From positions 8,961 through 65,798 of the forward strand of contig NZ_JAGYPE020000005.1 in the NCBI RefSeq assembly GCF_018343545.2: a stretch of 56,838 bases of DNA, read 5' to 3'. Below the pieces are notes generated by a model. The model was not told the DNA's origin. It did not search any database and saw only the letters and a program-made list of their open reading frames with translations. The position numbers were made by a program, and so were the translations under genes. This DNA comes from Neobacillus citreus. GTDB lineage: Bacteria; Bacillota; Bacilli; Bacillales; Cytobacillaceae. Of the stretch, positions 34,068 through 42,379 are shown in pieces (the stretch's first letter is position 1; the number at the start of each line of letters is the position of its first letter).

Positions 34068-34102
34068 CTGCTAAATCTGTCTATATTGAGGGAGTTTTTT
34101 TC

Positions 34103-34711
34103 ATGAATAATGAACAAAATACAACGTCTCAACGGCAAAATCGAACAAGAGCACATTTAAAGCAAGCACTGATTGAACTCATAAAAGAGAAGGGCTACCA
34201 CTCCGTCACGGTAAAAGACATCGTCGATCACGCCGCCTATAATCGCAGTACCTTTTATATCCATTACATAGATAAAATGGAATTGGCTGAGGATTTACTT
34301 GTTTCCATGCTTCAGGGGTTAGAAACTTCAGTAGGCGAAGCATATGTATCTGGCCAAAAGGTTTTTACAGCCAAGATAGGTGCACCATCTTTTAATATCG
34401 TTTCTTATATCTACAAAAACCAGAATTTTTTTACATTGATCAACTACGATGACACCCTACCAGGATTGCATACTCGGTTTCCTCAAACTATCATAAAAAT
34501 CTATAAGGAACAATTTATTTTCGAAACGATCAATAATATCCCAGTTAATATGGATTATTTTAAACGCTATACAGCCTATGGCTTCTATGGACTCCTCCAA
34601 AATTGGATCGAAAATGGCTTCAAAGAACCGCCTGAACATTTTATCCAAGAAGCCATTGAACTAACGAAAACCCATATTTACTCATTTCAATATGTTGGAC
34701 ATAACAAATGA
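34103..34711 (+). CDS. TetR/AcrR family regulator
   Basis: Repressor of 202 residues. The N-terminal helix-turn-helix is ALIELIKEKGYHSVTVKDIVDHAAYNRSTFYIHY, followed by a helical ligand domain rich in aromatic residues near 90-170. Divergent from two SDR genes, which it probably controls. GAGGGAG lies upstream of the ATG. Its TGA stop codon is the first codon of a palindromic repeat arm. Confidence 0.92.
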   Translation: MNNEQNTTSQRQNRTRAHLKQALIELIKEKGYHSVTVKDIVDHAAYNRSTFYIHYIDKMELAEDLLVSMLQGLETSVGEAYVSGQKVFTAKIGAPSFNIVSYIYKNQNFFTLINYDDTLPGLHTRFPQTIIKIYKEQFIFETINNIPVNMDYFKRYTAYGFYGLLQNWIENGFKEPPEHFIQEAIELTKTHIYSFQYVGHNK

Positions 34712-34738
34712 TGCATGGGGACGGTTCTCATGCATCAT
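34709..34738 (+). repeat. Repeat left arm on the TetR stop codon
   Basis: TGATGCATGGGGACGGTTCT, then CATGCATCAT, so the arm has its own short palindrome. The stretch 34739-35023 beyond it holds no gene I can support. Confidence 0.85.
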
Positions 34739-35023
34739 TTTGTTGCAAACACGGATTTTTTAATATGTTGATAGCAAAGGAACTATTAAAATCAGGTTGG
34801 ATTGGCAAAGCCAAAACAAGTTCTAAGCATTGGCATTCAACCACCTATTCATTTAAGAAATGATAATTGGCGGTCGGATCACCGTCACGGCCCTCTATCG
34901 TTATTGGTGCAGTGTTCTGAATCTTTACATAATTTAAGGCGGAACAAGAAAAAGAGCCGCTCCCGCAGCCCCTTGTTGAACTCTTGCACCCGTTTACTTT
35001 AAGTTATTTTTTCACAAAGTTGA

Positions 35024-35197
35024 CTAAGTAATTTTATAATTTTTATGATTGACTATGGTTGTAATGGGTTCGCCTTTTGCTTTATTGTATCCGTACTCAA
35101 CAATAACAGAATTTTCTCTTACAACCGTAACAATTCCTTCATAGCTTTTCCCTTCACGCTTAAATACAATATTATCGCCGATTTTAGCAGTTGCCAT
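35024..35197 (-). CDS. ykvS: YkvS-type DUF2187 protein
   Basis: Small protein of 57 residues: MATAKIGDNIVFKREGK, then YEGIVTVVRENSVIVEY and a C-terminal ITTIVNHKNYKIT. This is the KOW-like beta-barrel DUF2187 family (YkvS in B. subtilis, about 60 residues), of unknown function. AGGGTGA lies upstream of the ATG. It is a single gene in minus orientation between the TetR gene and DUF523. Confidence 0.82.
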   Translation of the reverse strand: MATAKIGDNIVFKREGKSYEGIVTVVRENSVIVEYGYNKAKGEPITTIVNHKNYKIT

Positions 35198-35261
35198 TTT
35201 ATCACCCTGAACTTATTATTTTCAGCAAAGATAAAAAAATACAGAAACAAATAATTTAGCA

Positions 35262-35293
35262 AAAGACATTCTTTCAAGGAATGTCTTTTTTTA
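35262..35293 (+). terminator. Plus-strand terminator without an obvious gene
   Basis: AAAGACATTC and GAATGTCTTT form a 10-bp stem with a 7-nt loop followed by TTTTT. No plus-strand gene ends nearby; the closest, TetR, ends 550 bases upstream. It could end an unannotated RNA antisense to ykvS or act as a leader attenuator for DUF523. Confidence 0.7.
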
Positions 35294-35411
35294 GGAAATC
35301 AGTTCAAAATTTTTAATTTTACTAATTCTATTAGCTAATAAGAATAAACTATCCCAAAAGGCAGCCGCCCCCTAGGAATATGCTAAAATTTACATGAAAG
35401 GGGGTTCGTAA

Positions 35412-35870
35412 ATGATATTGGTGAGTTCGTGTTTAGCGGGGTTGGAAGTGCGATATAACGGTACACATAGTTTAAATAATGAAATTAGGAAACTAGTAGA
35501 GGAAAATAAAGCAATTACCATTTGTCCAGAATTACTTGGCGGCTTTTCAACGCCAAGAGCGCCTGCTGAAATCATAGGCGGTAACGGTGAAGATGTTCTG
35601 GATGGAAAGGCGAAAGTAGTAGATCAATCAGGAAATGATGTTACCCAGCTTTATCTAAACGGAGCTTATGCTGCACTTGAAAAAGCAAAAGAAATAAAGG
35701 CGACTTTAGTGGTTCTTAAGGAAAACAGTCCGTCCTGCGGGAGTTCGATGATCTATAACGGCAAATTTATTGGCGAAAAAATAGAGGGAATAGGAGTCAC
35801 TTCTGCCTTACTAAAAAGAAATGGATTTAAAGTCATTTCCGAAGAGCAATTTGCGGAAAGCTTACTTTAA
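35412..35870 (+). CDS. DUF523 family protein
   Basis: Cytoplasmic protein of 152 residues matching DUF523 over its full length: MILVSSCLAGLEVRYNG at the start, CPELLGGFSTPRAPAEI near 37-53 and KENSPSCGS near 102-110. The conserved cysteines (C8, C37, C108) suggest a metal or iron-sulfur site. Function not established. GGGGG lies 8 bases before the ATG. The next gene follows after 26 bases, so they are likely one operon. Confidence 0.88.
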   Translation: MILVSSCLAGLEVRYNGTHSLNNEIRKLVEENKAITICPELLGGFSTPRAPAEIIGGNGEDVLDGKAKVVDQSGNDVTQLYLNGAYAALEKAKEIKATLVVLKENSPSCGSSMIYNGKFIGEKIEGIGVTSALLKRNGFKVISEEQFAESLL

Positions 35871-35896
35871 AATATTGACACTTTATGGGGGATAAA

Positions 35897-36493
35897 ATGC
35901 TCCAAATACTGAAGAATTCAAGTCATTTGATTATTGTCATACACGAAATCTATGGCATTAATCAACATATGGAAGACTTTTGTAAATTATTATCAACACA
36001 CGATTTTGATGTGATCTGCCCGAACTTGTTAGAGCGGGAACACCCTTTTACTTATTCTGAAGAAGAGATTGCCTACCATCATTTTATGAACAATGTAGGT
36101 TTCTCCGAAGCTGTTAAAAAAATAAAGAACCTATTGTTAGATGTTAAAAACGATTACGAAAAAGTATATCTGATTGGATTTAGCGTTGGCGCAACTGCTG
36201 CTTGGCTGTGCAGTGAGGAAGATTGTCTGGATGGAGTCGTTGCCTATTATGGTTCGAGAATTAGAAATTACCAACAAATCGTGCCGCAATGTCCAACGGT
36301 GTTATTCTTTCCAGAAGAGGAACAATCCTTTAATGTGGATCAGTTAATTTCAAACCTTGTTCAAAAAAATATCGAGATCCATAAATTTAACGGTCAACAC
36401 GGATTTAGTGACCCGCACTCTGCTAAATTTAATGAACAATCATTTCAAAATGCTTTTAACGAAGTGTTGAAATTTTTAAAGAAACACCATTAA
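35897..36493 (+). CDS. Dienelactone hydrolase family protein
   Basis: Alpha/beta hydrolase of about 198 residues. The pattern VIHEIYGINQHMEDFC at the start, GFSVGATAAW (nucleophile Ser in place of the usual Cys of dienelactone hydrolases) and GQHGFSDP (catalytic His) fits the DLH family. Substrate unknown. I start at ATG 35897, for which GGGGGA is the binding site; the upstream in-frame ATG at 35885 has none. Confidence 0.8.
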   Translation: MLQILKNSSHLIIVIHEIYGINQHMEDFCKLLSTHDFDVICPNLLEREHPFTYSEEEIAYHHFMNNVGFSEAVKKIKNLLLDVKNDYEKVYLIGFSVGATAAWLCSEEDCLDGVVAYYGSRIRNYQQIVPQCPTVLFFPEEEQSFNVDQLISNLVQKNIEIHKFNGQHGFSDPHSAKFNEQSFQNAFNEVLKFLKKHH

Positions 36494-36633
36494 GGGAACG
36501 TTCGTATTTACATTTTTTAATTTAAAATGGATAGTTTATGAATTATGAACACACCGGATAATCCACTTGCAGGAAGAACATAATATCTTTAACTTAAGAT
36601 GCCAAGGTTTGACTTTTGCAAGGGAGAACAGTG

Positions 36634-37322
36634 ATGCCAGTATCTTTAGAAATCATCTTTAGAACCTTAACAGCATTTATCATGTTATGGGTTTTTTTAC
36701 ATATTCTTGGGAAACAGACCATATTCCAAAAGACGTATCACCTTTTCATCGCTACGATTACAATGGGAACCATTGCAGGAAATCTAGCATTCAATATAAA
36801 TATTAAGTTCCGGTATTTTATCCTTTCATTCGTTATCATGGGTGCTGTTATTTTTACATTGAATACCCTCGCTGTTAAAAAACACCGCTATAAAGAATGG
36901 ATTGCAGGGAAACCAATTTTCTTAATTCAAGAAGGAAAAATCATGGAAGCATCACTTAAGAAGATTGGTTATTCATTAGATATGCTTACACAGGCATTAC
37001 GAGGAAAAGATATCTTTAATATAGAAGAAGTTGAATGTGCCATTTTAGAAGTAAATGGTTCTCTATCGGTTTTAAAAAAAGCAGAATACCAAAATGTAAT
37101 GCGAAAGGACCTAAATTTGGTCCCACCCTCAAGTAAGGTCCTGTAGAACTGGTTATTGATGGAGAAATATTAGATAAGAATTTTTCTAACCACGAATACG
37201 ATAAAGAATGGTTCTTGGCAGAATTAAAAAAGAGAAACGTTCAGGTCTCTGAAATTTCCTACGCTGTTGTAGGATCAAAAGGAAACCTGTATATTGATTT
37301 ATTTCGCGACAATTCAAGTTAA
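36634..37322 (+). pseudogene. DUF421 (YetF-like) membrane protein, frameshifted
   Basis: The first frame (36634-37146) encodes three membrane helices and most of the cytoplasmic domain of a DUF421 protein (GKQTIFQKTYHLFIATITMGT; later IFLIQEGKIMEASLKKIGYS) and ends at TAG after SKVL. The missing C-terminus continues in another frame at 37140-37322: PVELVIDGEILDKNF, then a WFLAELKKRNV block and YAVVGSKGNLYIDLF, ending in TAA. Adding one base near 37131-37140 would restore a full-length protein of about 229 residues. So it is either a recent pseudogene or a sequencing error. GGGAGA precedes the ATG. Confidence 0.85.
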
Positions 37323-37335
37323 AAATATTAGGACT

Positions 37336-37370
37336 CACAGCACTCTTGATGAGATTGCTGTGTTTATTTT
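37336..37370 (+). terminator. Terminator of the DUF421 gene
   Basis: CACAGCA and TGCTGTG form the stem, followed by TTTATTTTTTT. It is 14 bases past the restored DUF421 stop codon, which supports reading the gene through the frameshift. Confidence 0.85.
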
Positions 37371-37406
37371 TTTCAAGCCGCCTGATGGCAGGTCTTTTTG
37401 GTTTCA

Positions 37407-37452
37407 CAGATTGACAAAACAGCAGCGGTTACGCTGTCGTTTGTTCAATCTG
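37407..37452. other. Long imperfect hairpin in the DUF421-DoxX gap
   Basis: CAGATTGACAAAACAGCAGCG and CGCTGTCGTTTGTTCAATCTG are complementary at most positions around a GTTA loop, with no T-run. It could be an RNA processing signal or a decayed repeat end. The rest of 37371-37536 shows nothing. Confidence 0.5.
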
Positions 37453-37536
37453 CTAAATTAATGCTTCGCCTGAAAATATGCCTCTTACATTTGTTTTGCA
37501 TCATTCAAACTTGTAATGGAGGCTATCCCTCTTGAA

Positions 37537-37651
37537 TGATGCATAGGGACGGTTCTCTTGTCCCATTCCACAGTGCCGGTTCAGGTTCCATCTCCGGCAA
37601 ATGCAGCTGAAAACGACTGAAAATGAAGCAAAAGAACCGTCCCCATGCATC
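37537..37651. repeat. Interspersed palindromic repeat, complete unit
   Basis: Left arm TGATGCATAGGGACGGTTCT, interior GTGCCGGTTCAGGTTCC and GCTGAAAACGACTGAAA, right arm AAAGAACCGTCCCCATGCATC. It abuts the TAG stop of the DoxX gene: on the minus strand the stop and arm read TAGATGCATGGGG. Confidence 0.92.
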
Positions 37652-38211
37652 TAATTTAGGTTGACAGGTTTATTGTCTATGACTGATTGGTTATCTTTTA
37701 CGGTTTGGTTGTTGCCTTTTACTTTGCGTTTAAGTACTGTTTTTCTAATGAATGGCTTTATCCAGCCGTCTAGTCCGACTCTTCCAGCATTAGCGCCTGC
37801 AAATAGGATTATAACTCCTAATAAAATATCTAATGGGTTCGAAGAAATCGTTCCAGCAAATAAATAAGAGAAGTTCATCAATAGACCAAAGAACATGGCA
37901 GCTGTTGTTAAGCATCCTAGTAATAATCCTAAACCAACAAGAAATTCACCTAAAGGAATAATCGTATTGAAGATATGGGCATTAGGCAATGCAACATGTT
38001 TTAAGAAATCAACATACCAGCCAAAAACAACCGCACCTTCAGGACCTTTAACTGGGTTAGCGATTGCTCCTTTTAAAAATCCCGAAGCGTCAAAATCTCC
38101 GCTTGATAATTTGTGCCACCCCGCCGTGAGCCAAACGTAACTAAGATATAAACGAAGAACAAGTAAAATACCAGATGCAGTTTTCCTTTGTCTTAACCAA
38201 TTTACTAACAT
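37651..38211 (-). CDS. DoxX/DoxD family membrane protein
   Basis: Protein of about 186 residues with four membrane helices. The first contains LRLYLSYVWLTAGWHKLSSG, typical of DoxX proteins, followed by GAIANPVKGP and a helix with PLGEFLVGLGLLLG. It is longer than CatD (16178-16585) and closer to the thiosulfate:quinone oxidoreductase DoxD type, with a basic, Asn-rich tail (from about residue 155). Function here unknown. GGAGG lies 8 bases before the ATG. Confidence 0.8.
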   Translation of the reverse strand: MLVNWLRQRKTASGILLVLRLYLSYVWLTAGWHKLSSGDFDASGFLKGAIANPVKGPEGAVVFGWYVDFLKHVALPNAHIFNTIIPLGEFLVGLGLLLGCLTTAAMFFGLLMNFSYLFAGTISSNPLDILLGVIILFAGANAGRVGLDGWIKPFIRKTVLKRKVKGNNQTVKDNQSVIDNKPVNLN

Positions 38212-38497
38212 TAACAACACCTCCGCAATTTAGTTTCAATACATTCACAGCATAGCAAATGTATTTTGGCTTCAGGGAGGATTGTTCAAGATTTAACAAT
38301 CTCTTAAAATAAATTCAAACAAAAGCAAAAAAATTTTAACAAATGAATCTATTTGTTACACGAATGTAGTAGAAAGAAATTCAGCTGTTACTATTTAATA
38401 ATCAGTGCTTTTTTATGTAAAAAACATTTCTAAGTCATTTTCTCCATTTTATTGGCTTGCTGCATTTCATAAATAAATTTATTTTTCAAAAATAAAA
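38212..38497. other. Intergenic region upstream of the DoxX gene
   Basis: AT-rich stretch between the DoxX start and the terminator at 38498. It must contain the DoxX promoter, but I see no convincing boxes. No gene is visible. Confidence 0.5.
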
Positions 38498-38532
38498 TTT
38501 GGCGCATTTCTTCTTAATAGAAATGCGCCAAA
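38498..38532 (-). terminator. Terminator of SDR gene C
   Basis: TTTGGCGCATTT and AAATGCGCCAAA form a 12-bp stem with T-rich sequence after it on the minus strand. It is close to the terminator at 32201-32230, sharing GGCGCATT, the loop TTCTTA and AGAAATGCGCC. Confidence 0.85.
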
Positions 38533-38564
38533 TAGTGTAACAAACCTATTTCTTTTCTTACTAT

Positions 38565-38640
38565 GCCGGTTTAGGGTCCATCTCCGGCAAATGAGCTGAG
38601 AACAGCTAAAATGATGCAAAAGAACCGTCCCCATGCATCC
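38565..38640. repeat. Palindromic repeat unit lacking its left arm
   Basis: The interior GCCGGTTTAGGGTCCATCTCC closely matches that of the unit at 37537; the right arm GCAAAAGAACCGTCCCCATGC is intact. The left arm is gone. It lies between the SDR C stop and its terminator. Confidence 0.82.
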
Positions 38641-38677
38641 TTATTTTTCTTTTCCAACCATGAGTTGTTTTTATCAA

Positions 38678-39421
38678 TTATAAGTCAGAGATCATTCCAC
38701 CATCTACTACAAATTGGGCTCCAGTTGAATAGCTTGAATCATCAGAAGCAAGGTATATAACTAAATTAGATACTTCTTCTACTTCTGCTCTTCTTCTTAG
38801 AGGAATATCTTGTTCAAGTTGCTTTAGATATTCTTCTACATCTGGTTGGTCAGCCATAGGAGTTTTGATAATTCCTGGATGTACAGAATTTACACGGATG
38901 TTATATTGTCCAAGCTCAGCAGCTGCACCCTTTGTCATACCAGTTACAGCATGTTTAGAAGCACTATAAGCAATAGCCGTTGGTGCACTCACCAAACCAT
39001 CTACAGATGAAATATTAACAATGGAACCTACACCAGCTTTTTTCATAGAAGGCACTACTTTTTGCATTCCTAGGAATACTCCAAGCTCATCTACTTTAAA
39101 TGTTAATTCAAAGTCTTTGACAGTTAGTTCTTCCAATGTTTTGAAGATACCAATCCCTGCGTTATTTACTAACACATTGATAGGACCAAAGGTTTCTTCT
39201 GTTTTTGTTACAACTTCTATCCAATTCTCTTCACTAGCAACATCTAATTTAAGAGCGATTGCGTTTTCCCCTAATTCATCGGCTAGTTTTTGTGCACCCT
39301 CCAAGTTAAGGTCAGTAATGGCTACTTTTGCTCCTTCTTCCACGAATTTACGAGCATGCATAGCACCCATACCTTGTGCTGCCCCTGTAATAATGGCTAC
39401 TTTACCGTCTAGTTTACCCAT
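38678..39421 (-). CDS. SDR family oxidoreductase (C)
   Basis: Classical short-chain dehydrogenase of 247 residues with TGAAQGMGAMH near 12-22, NNAGIGI, NISSVDG, YSASKHA and a final DGGMISDL. TDLNLEG after the second strand suggests NAD. It resembles 3-alpha/20-beta-hydroxysteroid or related dehydrogenases, but the substrate cannot be assigned. I start at ATG 39421, 8 bases after GGAGG; the frame to 39574 has no family resemblance. It stands alone, 3.8 kb from the SDR A/B pair in window order. Confidence 0.9.
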   Translation of the reverse strand: MGKLDGKVAIITGAAQGMGAMHARKFVEEGAKVAITDLNLEGAQKLADELGENAIALKLDVASEENWIEVVTKTEETFGPINVLVNNAGIGIFKTLEELTVKDFELTFKVDELGVFLGMQKVVPSMKKAGVGSIVNISSVDGLVSAPTAIAYSASKHAVTGMTKGAAAELGQYNIRVNSVHPGIIKTPMADQPDVEEYLKQLEQDIPLRRRAEVEEVSNLVIYLASDDSSYSTGAQFVVDGGMISDL

Positions 39422-39834
39422 GATGCATTCCTCCAATTTTATATAAAAATTATATACTTTTAACATCTGTAAGGAAAAATCAACTAACTTATCGACCTCA
39501 CAACTATTATTTGTCAACGGAATATTTTTTATTTTAGAATTAGCCGGCTTCAATATATAATCACTATTCAACAAAAAATAATTCTCAGTAAATCTACTGT
39601 ATTGGCATGCCTTTTTTGCTTTTGGTACGATATATAAGGTAATTTTTAGTTACCAAATATACTTTATGTAACCATAGTACCCCTTAAATTTGTATTAGTC
39701 AAACAAAATGTCTCGAATTTGAGATAATTTCATTCAACAAAATATGAATAATTACAACCAATTACTTCTTCCATAGCCTTCCATTATAATGATGATTAGG
39801 ATGCAAGTTATTCTGCAGGAAAGAAGGACAATAT
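39422..39834. promoter_or_regulatory. Divergent promoter region of SDR C and lspA
   Basis: On the minus strand TTGACA (39517-39512) and CGATAA (39494-39489) are 17 bases apart, a possible SDR C promoter. The remaining 300 bases are AT-rich; no gene or strong lspA promoter is evident. Confidence 0.4.
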
Positions 39835-40272
39835 ATGCTATTTTATGTAATTGCCATCCTCGTTATTATGATGGATCAGCTTTCTAAGTTTCTAATTCGG
39901 GCCTACATTGATATCAATGAAACATTTTCATTATGGGGAGTACACCTCACACATATCGAAAATAGCGGAATGGCAGGAGGCCTATTTCAAGGTAATGCAC
40001 GACTCTTCGGGGTTGTAGCTGTGATTTTTGTAATAGGTGTTTTATATTTTCGAAGAAACGAAGAAATGAAGGGTGCCCTCATCGATAGTAGTTTTGGATT
40101 CCTAGTCGGAGGAGCGATTGGAAATGGCATTGATAGACTTTTGTTTGGGCAGGTGACAGATTTTATCATTCGCTCCGGTGGAATTCTTAACTTGGCCGAC
40201 CATGCAATCGAGATGGGGGCGTTCCTGCTTATTATTTATGGGGTCGTTAGATGGTTGAAAAATAAGGACTAG
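39835..40272 (+). CDS. lspA: Lipoprotein signal peptidase
   Basis: Membrane aspartyl peptidase of 145 residues that removes signal peptides from lipoproteins. It has four helices and the conserved blocks DQLSKFLI near 14-21, ENSGMAGG near 42-49, GGAIGNGIDRL near 91-101 (first catalytic Asp) and LNLADHAI near 119-126 (second Asp). Several conserved positions are altered (LNLAD for FNxAD, GMAGG for GAAFG). It is not beside rluD/pyr genes where the main Bacillus lspA lies, so it may be a second copy. AAGGAC precedes the ATG. Confidence 0.88.
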   Translation: MLFYVIAILVIMMDQLSKFLIRAYIDINETFSLWGVHLTHIENSGMAGGLFQGNARLFGVVAVIFVIGVLYFRRNEEMKGALIDSSFGFLVGGAIGNGIDRLLFGQVTDFIIRSGGILNLADHAIEMGAFLLIIYGVVRWLKNKD

Positions 40273-40317
40273 ATTCTCCAGCAAATGCTTTGGCGATTAA
40301 GAGACGGTGTTTCCCGT

Positions 40318-40470
40318 CTACTTATTTAGCTTATCTAGCTTGTCAGCTATAGTTCTTAAAATATTATTTTTTTCCTGCTGTATATTAAGGAATTTAACCA
40401 GAAACCAAATCACAAATACAATAGGAACTATGTAAAATAAGAAAGTTACGATTGGAAAAATTGCATTCAT
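40318..40470 (-). CDS. Small membrane protein of 50 residues
   Basis: MNAIFPIVTFLFYIVPIV begins a single membrane helix, followed by a charged amphipathic tail (QQEKNN to DKLDKLNK). GGAGG lies 7 bases before the ATG, which is strong support for expression. Short hydrophobic peptides with this layout are common in Bacillaceae, but I cannot name a family. A small hairpin AGACGG/CCGTCT covers its stop codon and the end of the lspA transcript. Confidence 0.7.
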   Translation of the reverse strand: MNAIFPIVTFLFYIVPIVFVIWFLVKFLNIQQEKNNILRTIADKLDKLNK

Positions 40471-40690
40471 TTGCGAACCTCCATTTGTTTTGGATAATTA
40501 TACCACAGAAAGTTACGAAATTATGTTACCAATTTATATAAGTAATCAACAGTACGATGACCATATGCAGTGCTTATAATCAGCATTTACCGAAACGTTA
40601 CAAACAAGCTTTGAAATTTTTTATATAATACATTTAAAGCGGATTTTTGATAGTTGTAAAAAAACGGCTGAAAAAGGGGGATTCTGGTTT

Positions 40691-41479
40691 ATGCAGCACA
40701 TTGACACATTACTTCGCGAATATGGGTTGTACCATAAAAAATCAGATATTATCTTAGCATTGAAGAGTTCTATTAAAATAGAAAAAACAAAGGTAAACGA
40801 GTTTATTCCAATTGGTTCTTCGAAATTAGGAGGTTTGCCAGATCTGCCTGATGAAATGGAATTCCCCAAATATGATAAAGGCTACTTAACGTTTGTCGGC
40901 CAATTTAACCTTAAAGAAATAAAGCCATATGATAAAGATAACTTGCTTCCCAGCAACGGGATATTGTATCTTTTTTACGATGTCGCTGAGCAGCCTTGGG
41001 GCTTTGAAGAGGATGAGGGATGCTTTAAAGTACTTTATTTTGATGGTGATTTGACCACATTGAAAAGAAAAGAATATCCGGAGATCACCAATGACTATTA
41101 TCCATTAAATGCATACAAGGTGAATTTCAAGAACATCTCTACGATATCTGAAAATCCTGCTAATCTTACATTTGAAAACGAAGACGACGAAGAGCGCTTT
41201 TGGAACTTTCGTCAAGAATTAATGCAGCAGGAAGATGAAGAAGGCAACACATCCCCCGCTCACTACATGCTTGGCGAACCATTTAATGTGCAAAACGATG
41301 TGTTTGAAGAACTTTATGACCAAGAAAAGGAACCGTTATTATTGTTCCAAATCGACTCCGATGAAGAGGATTTAGGGGTGATGTGGGGAGATTGCGGGCT
41401 GCTTTACTTTTGTATAAAAAAAGAGGAATTAGCAATGAAGCAATTTGATCAGGTTAGGTTCACCTTACAATGTTTTTAA
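40691..41479 (+). CDS. DUF1963 (YwqG-like) protein
   Basis: Cytoplasmic acidic protein of 262 residues. Family marks are the KLGGLPDLPDEMEFPKY block near residues 45-61, FVGQFNLKEI near 68-77, GILYLFYD near 90-97 and a late LFQIDSDEEDLGVMWGDCGLLYFCI. YwqG has a known structure but no assigned reaction. AAAGGGGG lies upstream of the ATG. A terminator follows at 41513. Confidence 0.85.
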   Translation: MQHIDTLLREYGLYHKKSDIILALKSSIKIEKTKVNEFIPIGSSKLGGLPDLPDEMEFPKYDKGYLTFVGQFNLKEIKPYDKDNLLPSNGILYLFYDVAEQPWGFEEDEGCFKVLYFDGDLTTLKRKEYPEITNDYYPLNAYKVNFKNISTISENPANLTFENEDDEERFWNFRQELMQQEDEEGNTSPAHYMLGEPFNVQNDVFEELYDQEKEPLLLFQIDSDEEDLGVMWGDCGLLYFCIKKEELAMKQFDQVRFTLQCF

Positions 41480-41512
41480 TACTTGAAAGAGCATGAAATA
41501 TAGGATTTAATT

Positions 41513-41538
41513 GAAGCGCCTTAAAACGCTTCTTTTTT
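41513..41538 (+). terminator. Terminator of the DUF1963 gene
   Basis: GAAGCG and CGCTTC pair around an 8-nt loop, followed by TTTTTT, 34 bases past the stop codon. Confidence 0.85.
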
Positions 41539-41657
41539 ACTTCGCAATTTAGGTCAAATAAGGATAACTTTAGCTTTATATTATCCATCTTTTTTATGTA
41601 TTTTTTATTGTTTAAAAGAAAATAATTACATCAATACCTATAGAAGGAGATGATTAT

Positions 41658-41825
41658 ATGACAAACAGCAATGGCATCCGAAGCATATTAGGTATAGATG
41701 TTCGGGCGCGTTCCTCTGTTAATGATAGTGAGGCATATGATCCTTTTAAAAACCCAATCATTCATAAACAAATAAACGGACGAGTTATAGTACCACTTAA
41801 TACCACAAGACTATGGGGGAGATAA
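41658..41825 (+). CDS. Uncharacterised 55-residue protein
   Basis: MTNSNGIRSILGIDVR begins a short soluble protein ending in PLNTTRLWGR. GAAGGAGATGA lies 5-8 bases before the ATG, a very good binding site. I do not recognise the family. The Arg-rich, low-hydrophobic sequence with an Asn/Ser start resembles small acid-soluble or coat-associated peptides, but that is only an impression. The following 317 bases (41826-42142) hold no gene I can support, only a small hairpin CAGCCACC/GGCAGCTG. Confidence 0.65.
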   Translation: MTNSNGIRSILGIDVRARSSVNDSEAYDPFKNPIIHKQINGRVIVPLNTTRLWGR

Positions 41826-42142
41826 CTCCTCCTGCTTCGCATTTCTTGGTCAAATGCAACGTTAATCATTAATTGATTCTTCAACTGCCCTTTTAGACAA
41901 TAAGAAAACGGGATCGCCGCAGACCATCCCATCTTTAACATAAGAATTCCGTTTGCTTGATAAGAAACAGCCACCAAAAATGGCAGCTGAATCTTTAACC
42001 CCAAGCAGCCGGGACTATTATATATTACAATCAAACTAAACCTATTTGCTTTCATTTGTATTATTAATTAGCTGTCTAACCAATTTTGCAATTATTTTTT
42101 GCGTCTTGATACTAAACATTTGCTTAAAAATTCAAACCATCT

Positions 42143-42379
42143 CTAACAGCAGCCGCAACCATGATGGAGTGGATAGCCGTCATACCCGTGATGGAATGGG
42201 TATCCTCCAAATCCGTGATGGAATGGGTATCCTCCATAACCCATACCGTAACCATGATATCCTCCATATCCCATACCATAACCAGGATATCCTCCATATC
42301 CCATACCATAACCAGGGTAGCCTCCATATCCCATACCCATACCATAACCCATACCGCTTCCAAAGAATTGTCTTTCCAT
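42143..42379 (-). CDS. Gly/Tyr-rich low-complexity protein
   Basis: Peptide of 78 residues, MERQFFGSGMGYGMGMG, then three or more copies of GYGGYPGYGM (10 residues, 30 bp) and a His-rich section with PFHHGF/PFHHGY, ending GCGCC. The 30-bp unit is visible in the DNA between about 42230 and 42340. Similar Gly/Tyr/Pro peptides are found among spore coat and YjcZ-like proteins. The Cys-Gly-Cys-Cys end could cross-link or bind metal. GGAGGAG precedes the ATG at 42379. Confidence 0.7.
   Translation of the reverse strand: MERQFFGSGMGYGMGMGYGGYPGYGMGYGGYPGYGMGYGGYHGYGMGYGGYPFHHGFGGYPFHHGYDGYPLHHGCGCC

Noticed and set aside
41762..42055. 97-codon open frame on the minus strand
   Set aside because: It overlaps the 55-residue gene, has no binding site and resembles nothing I know.
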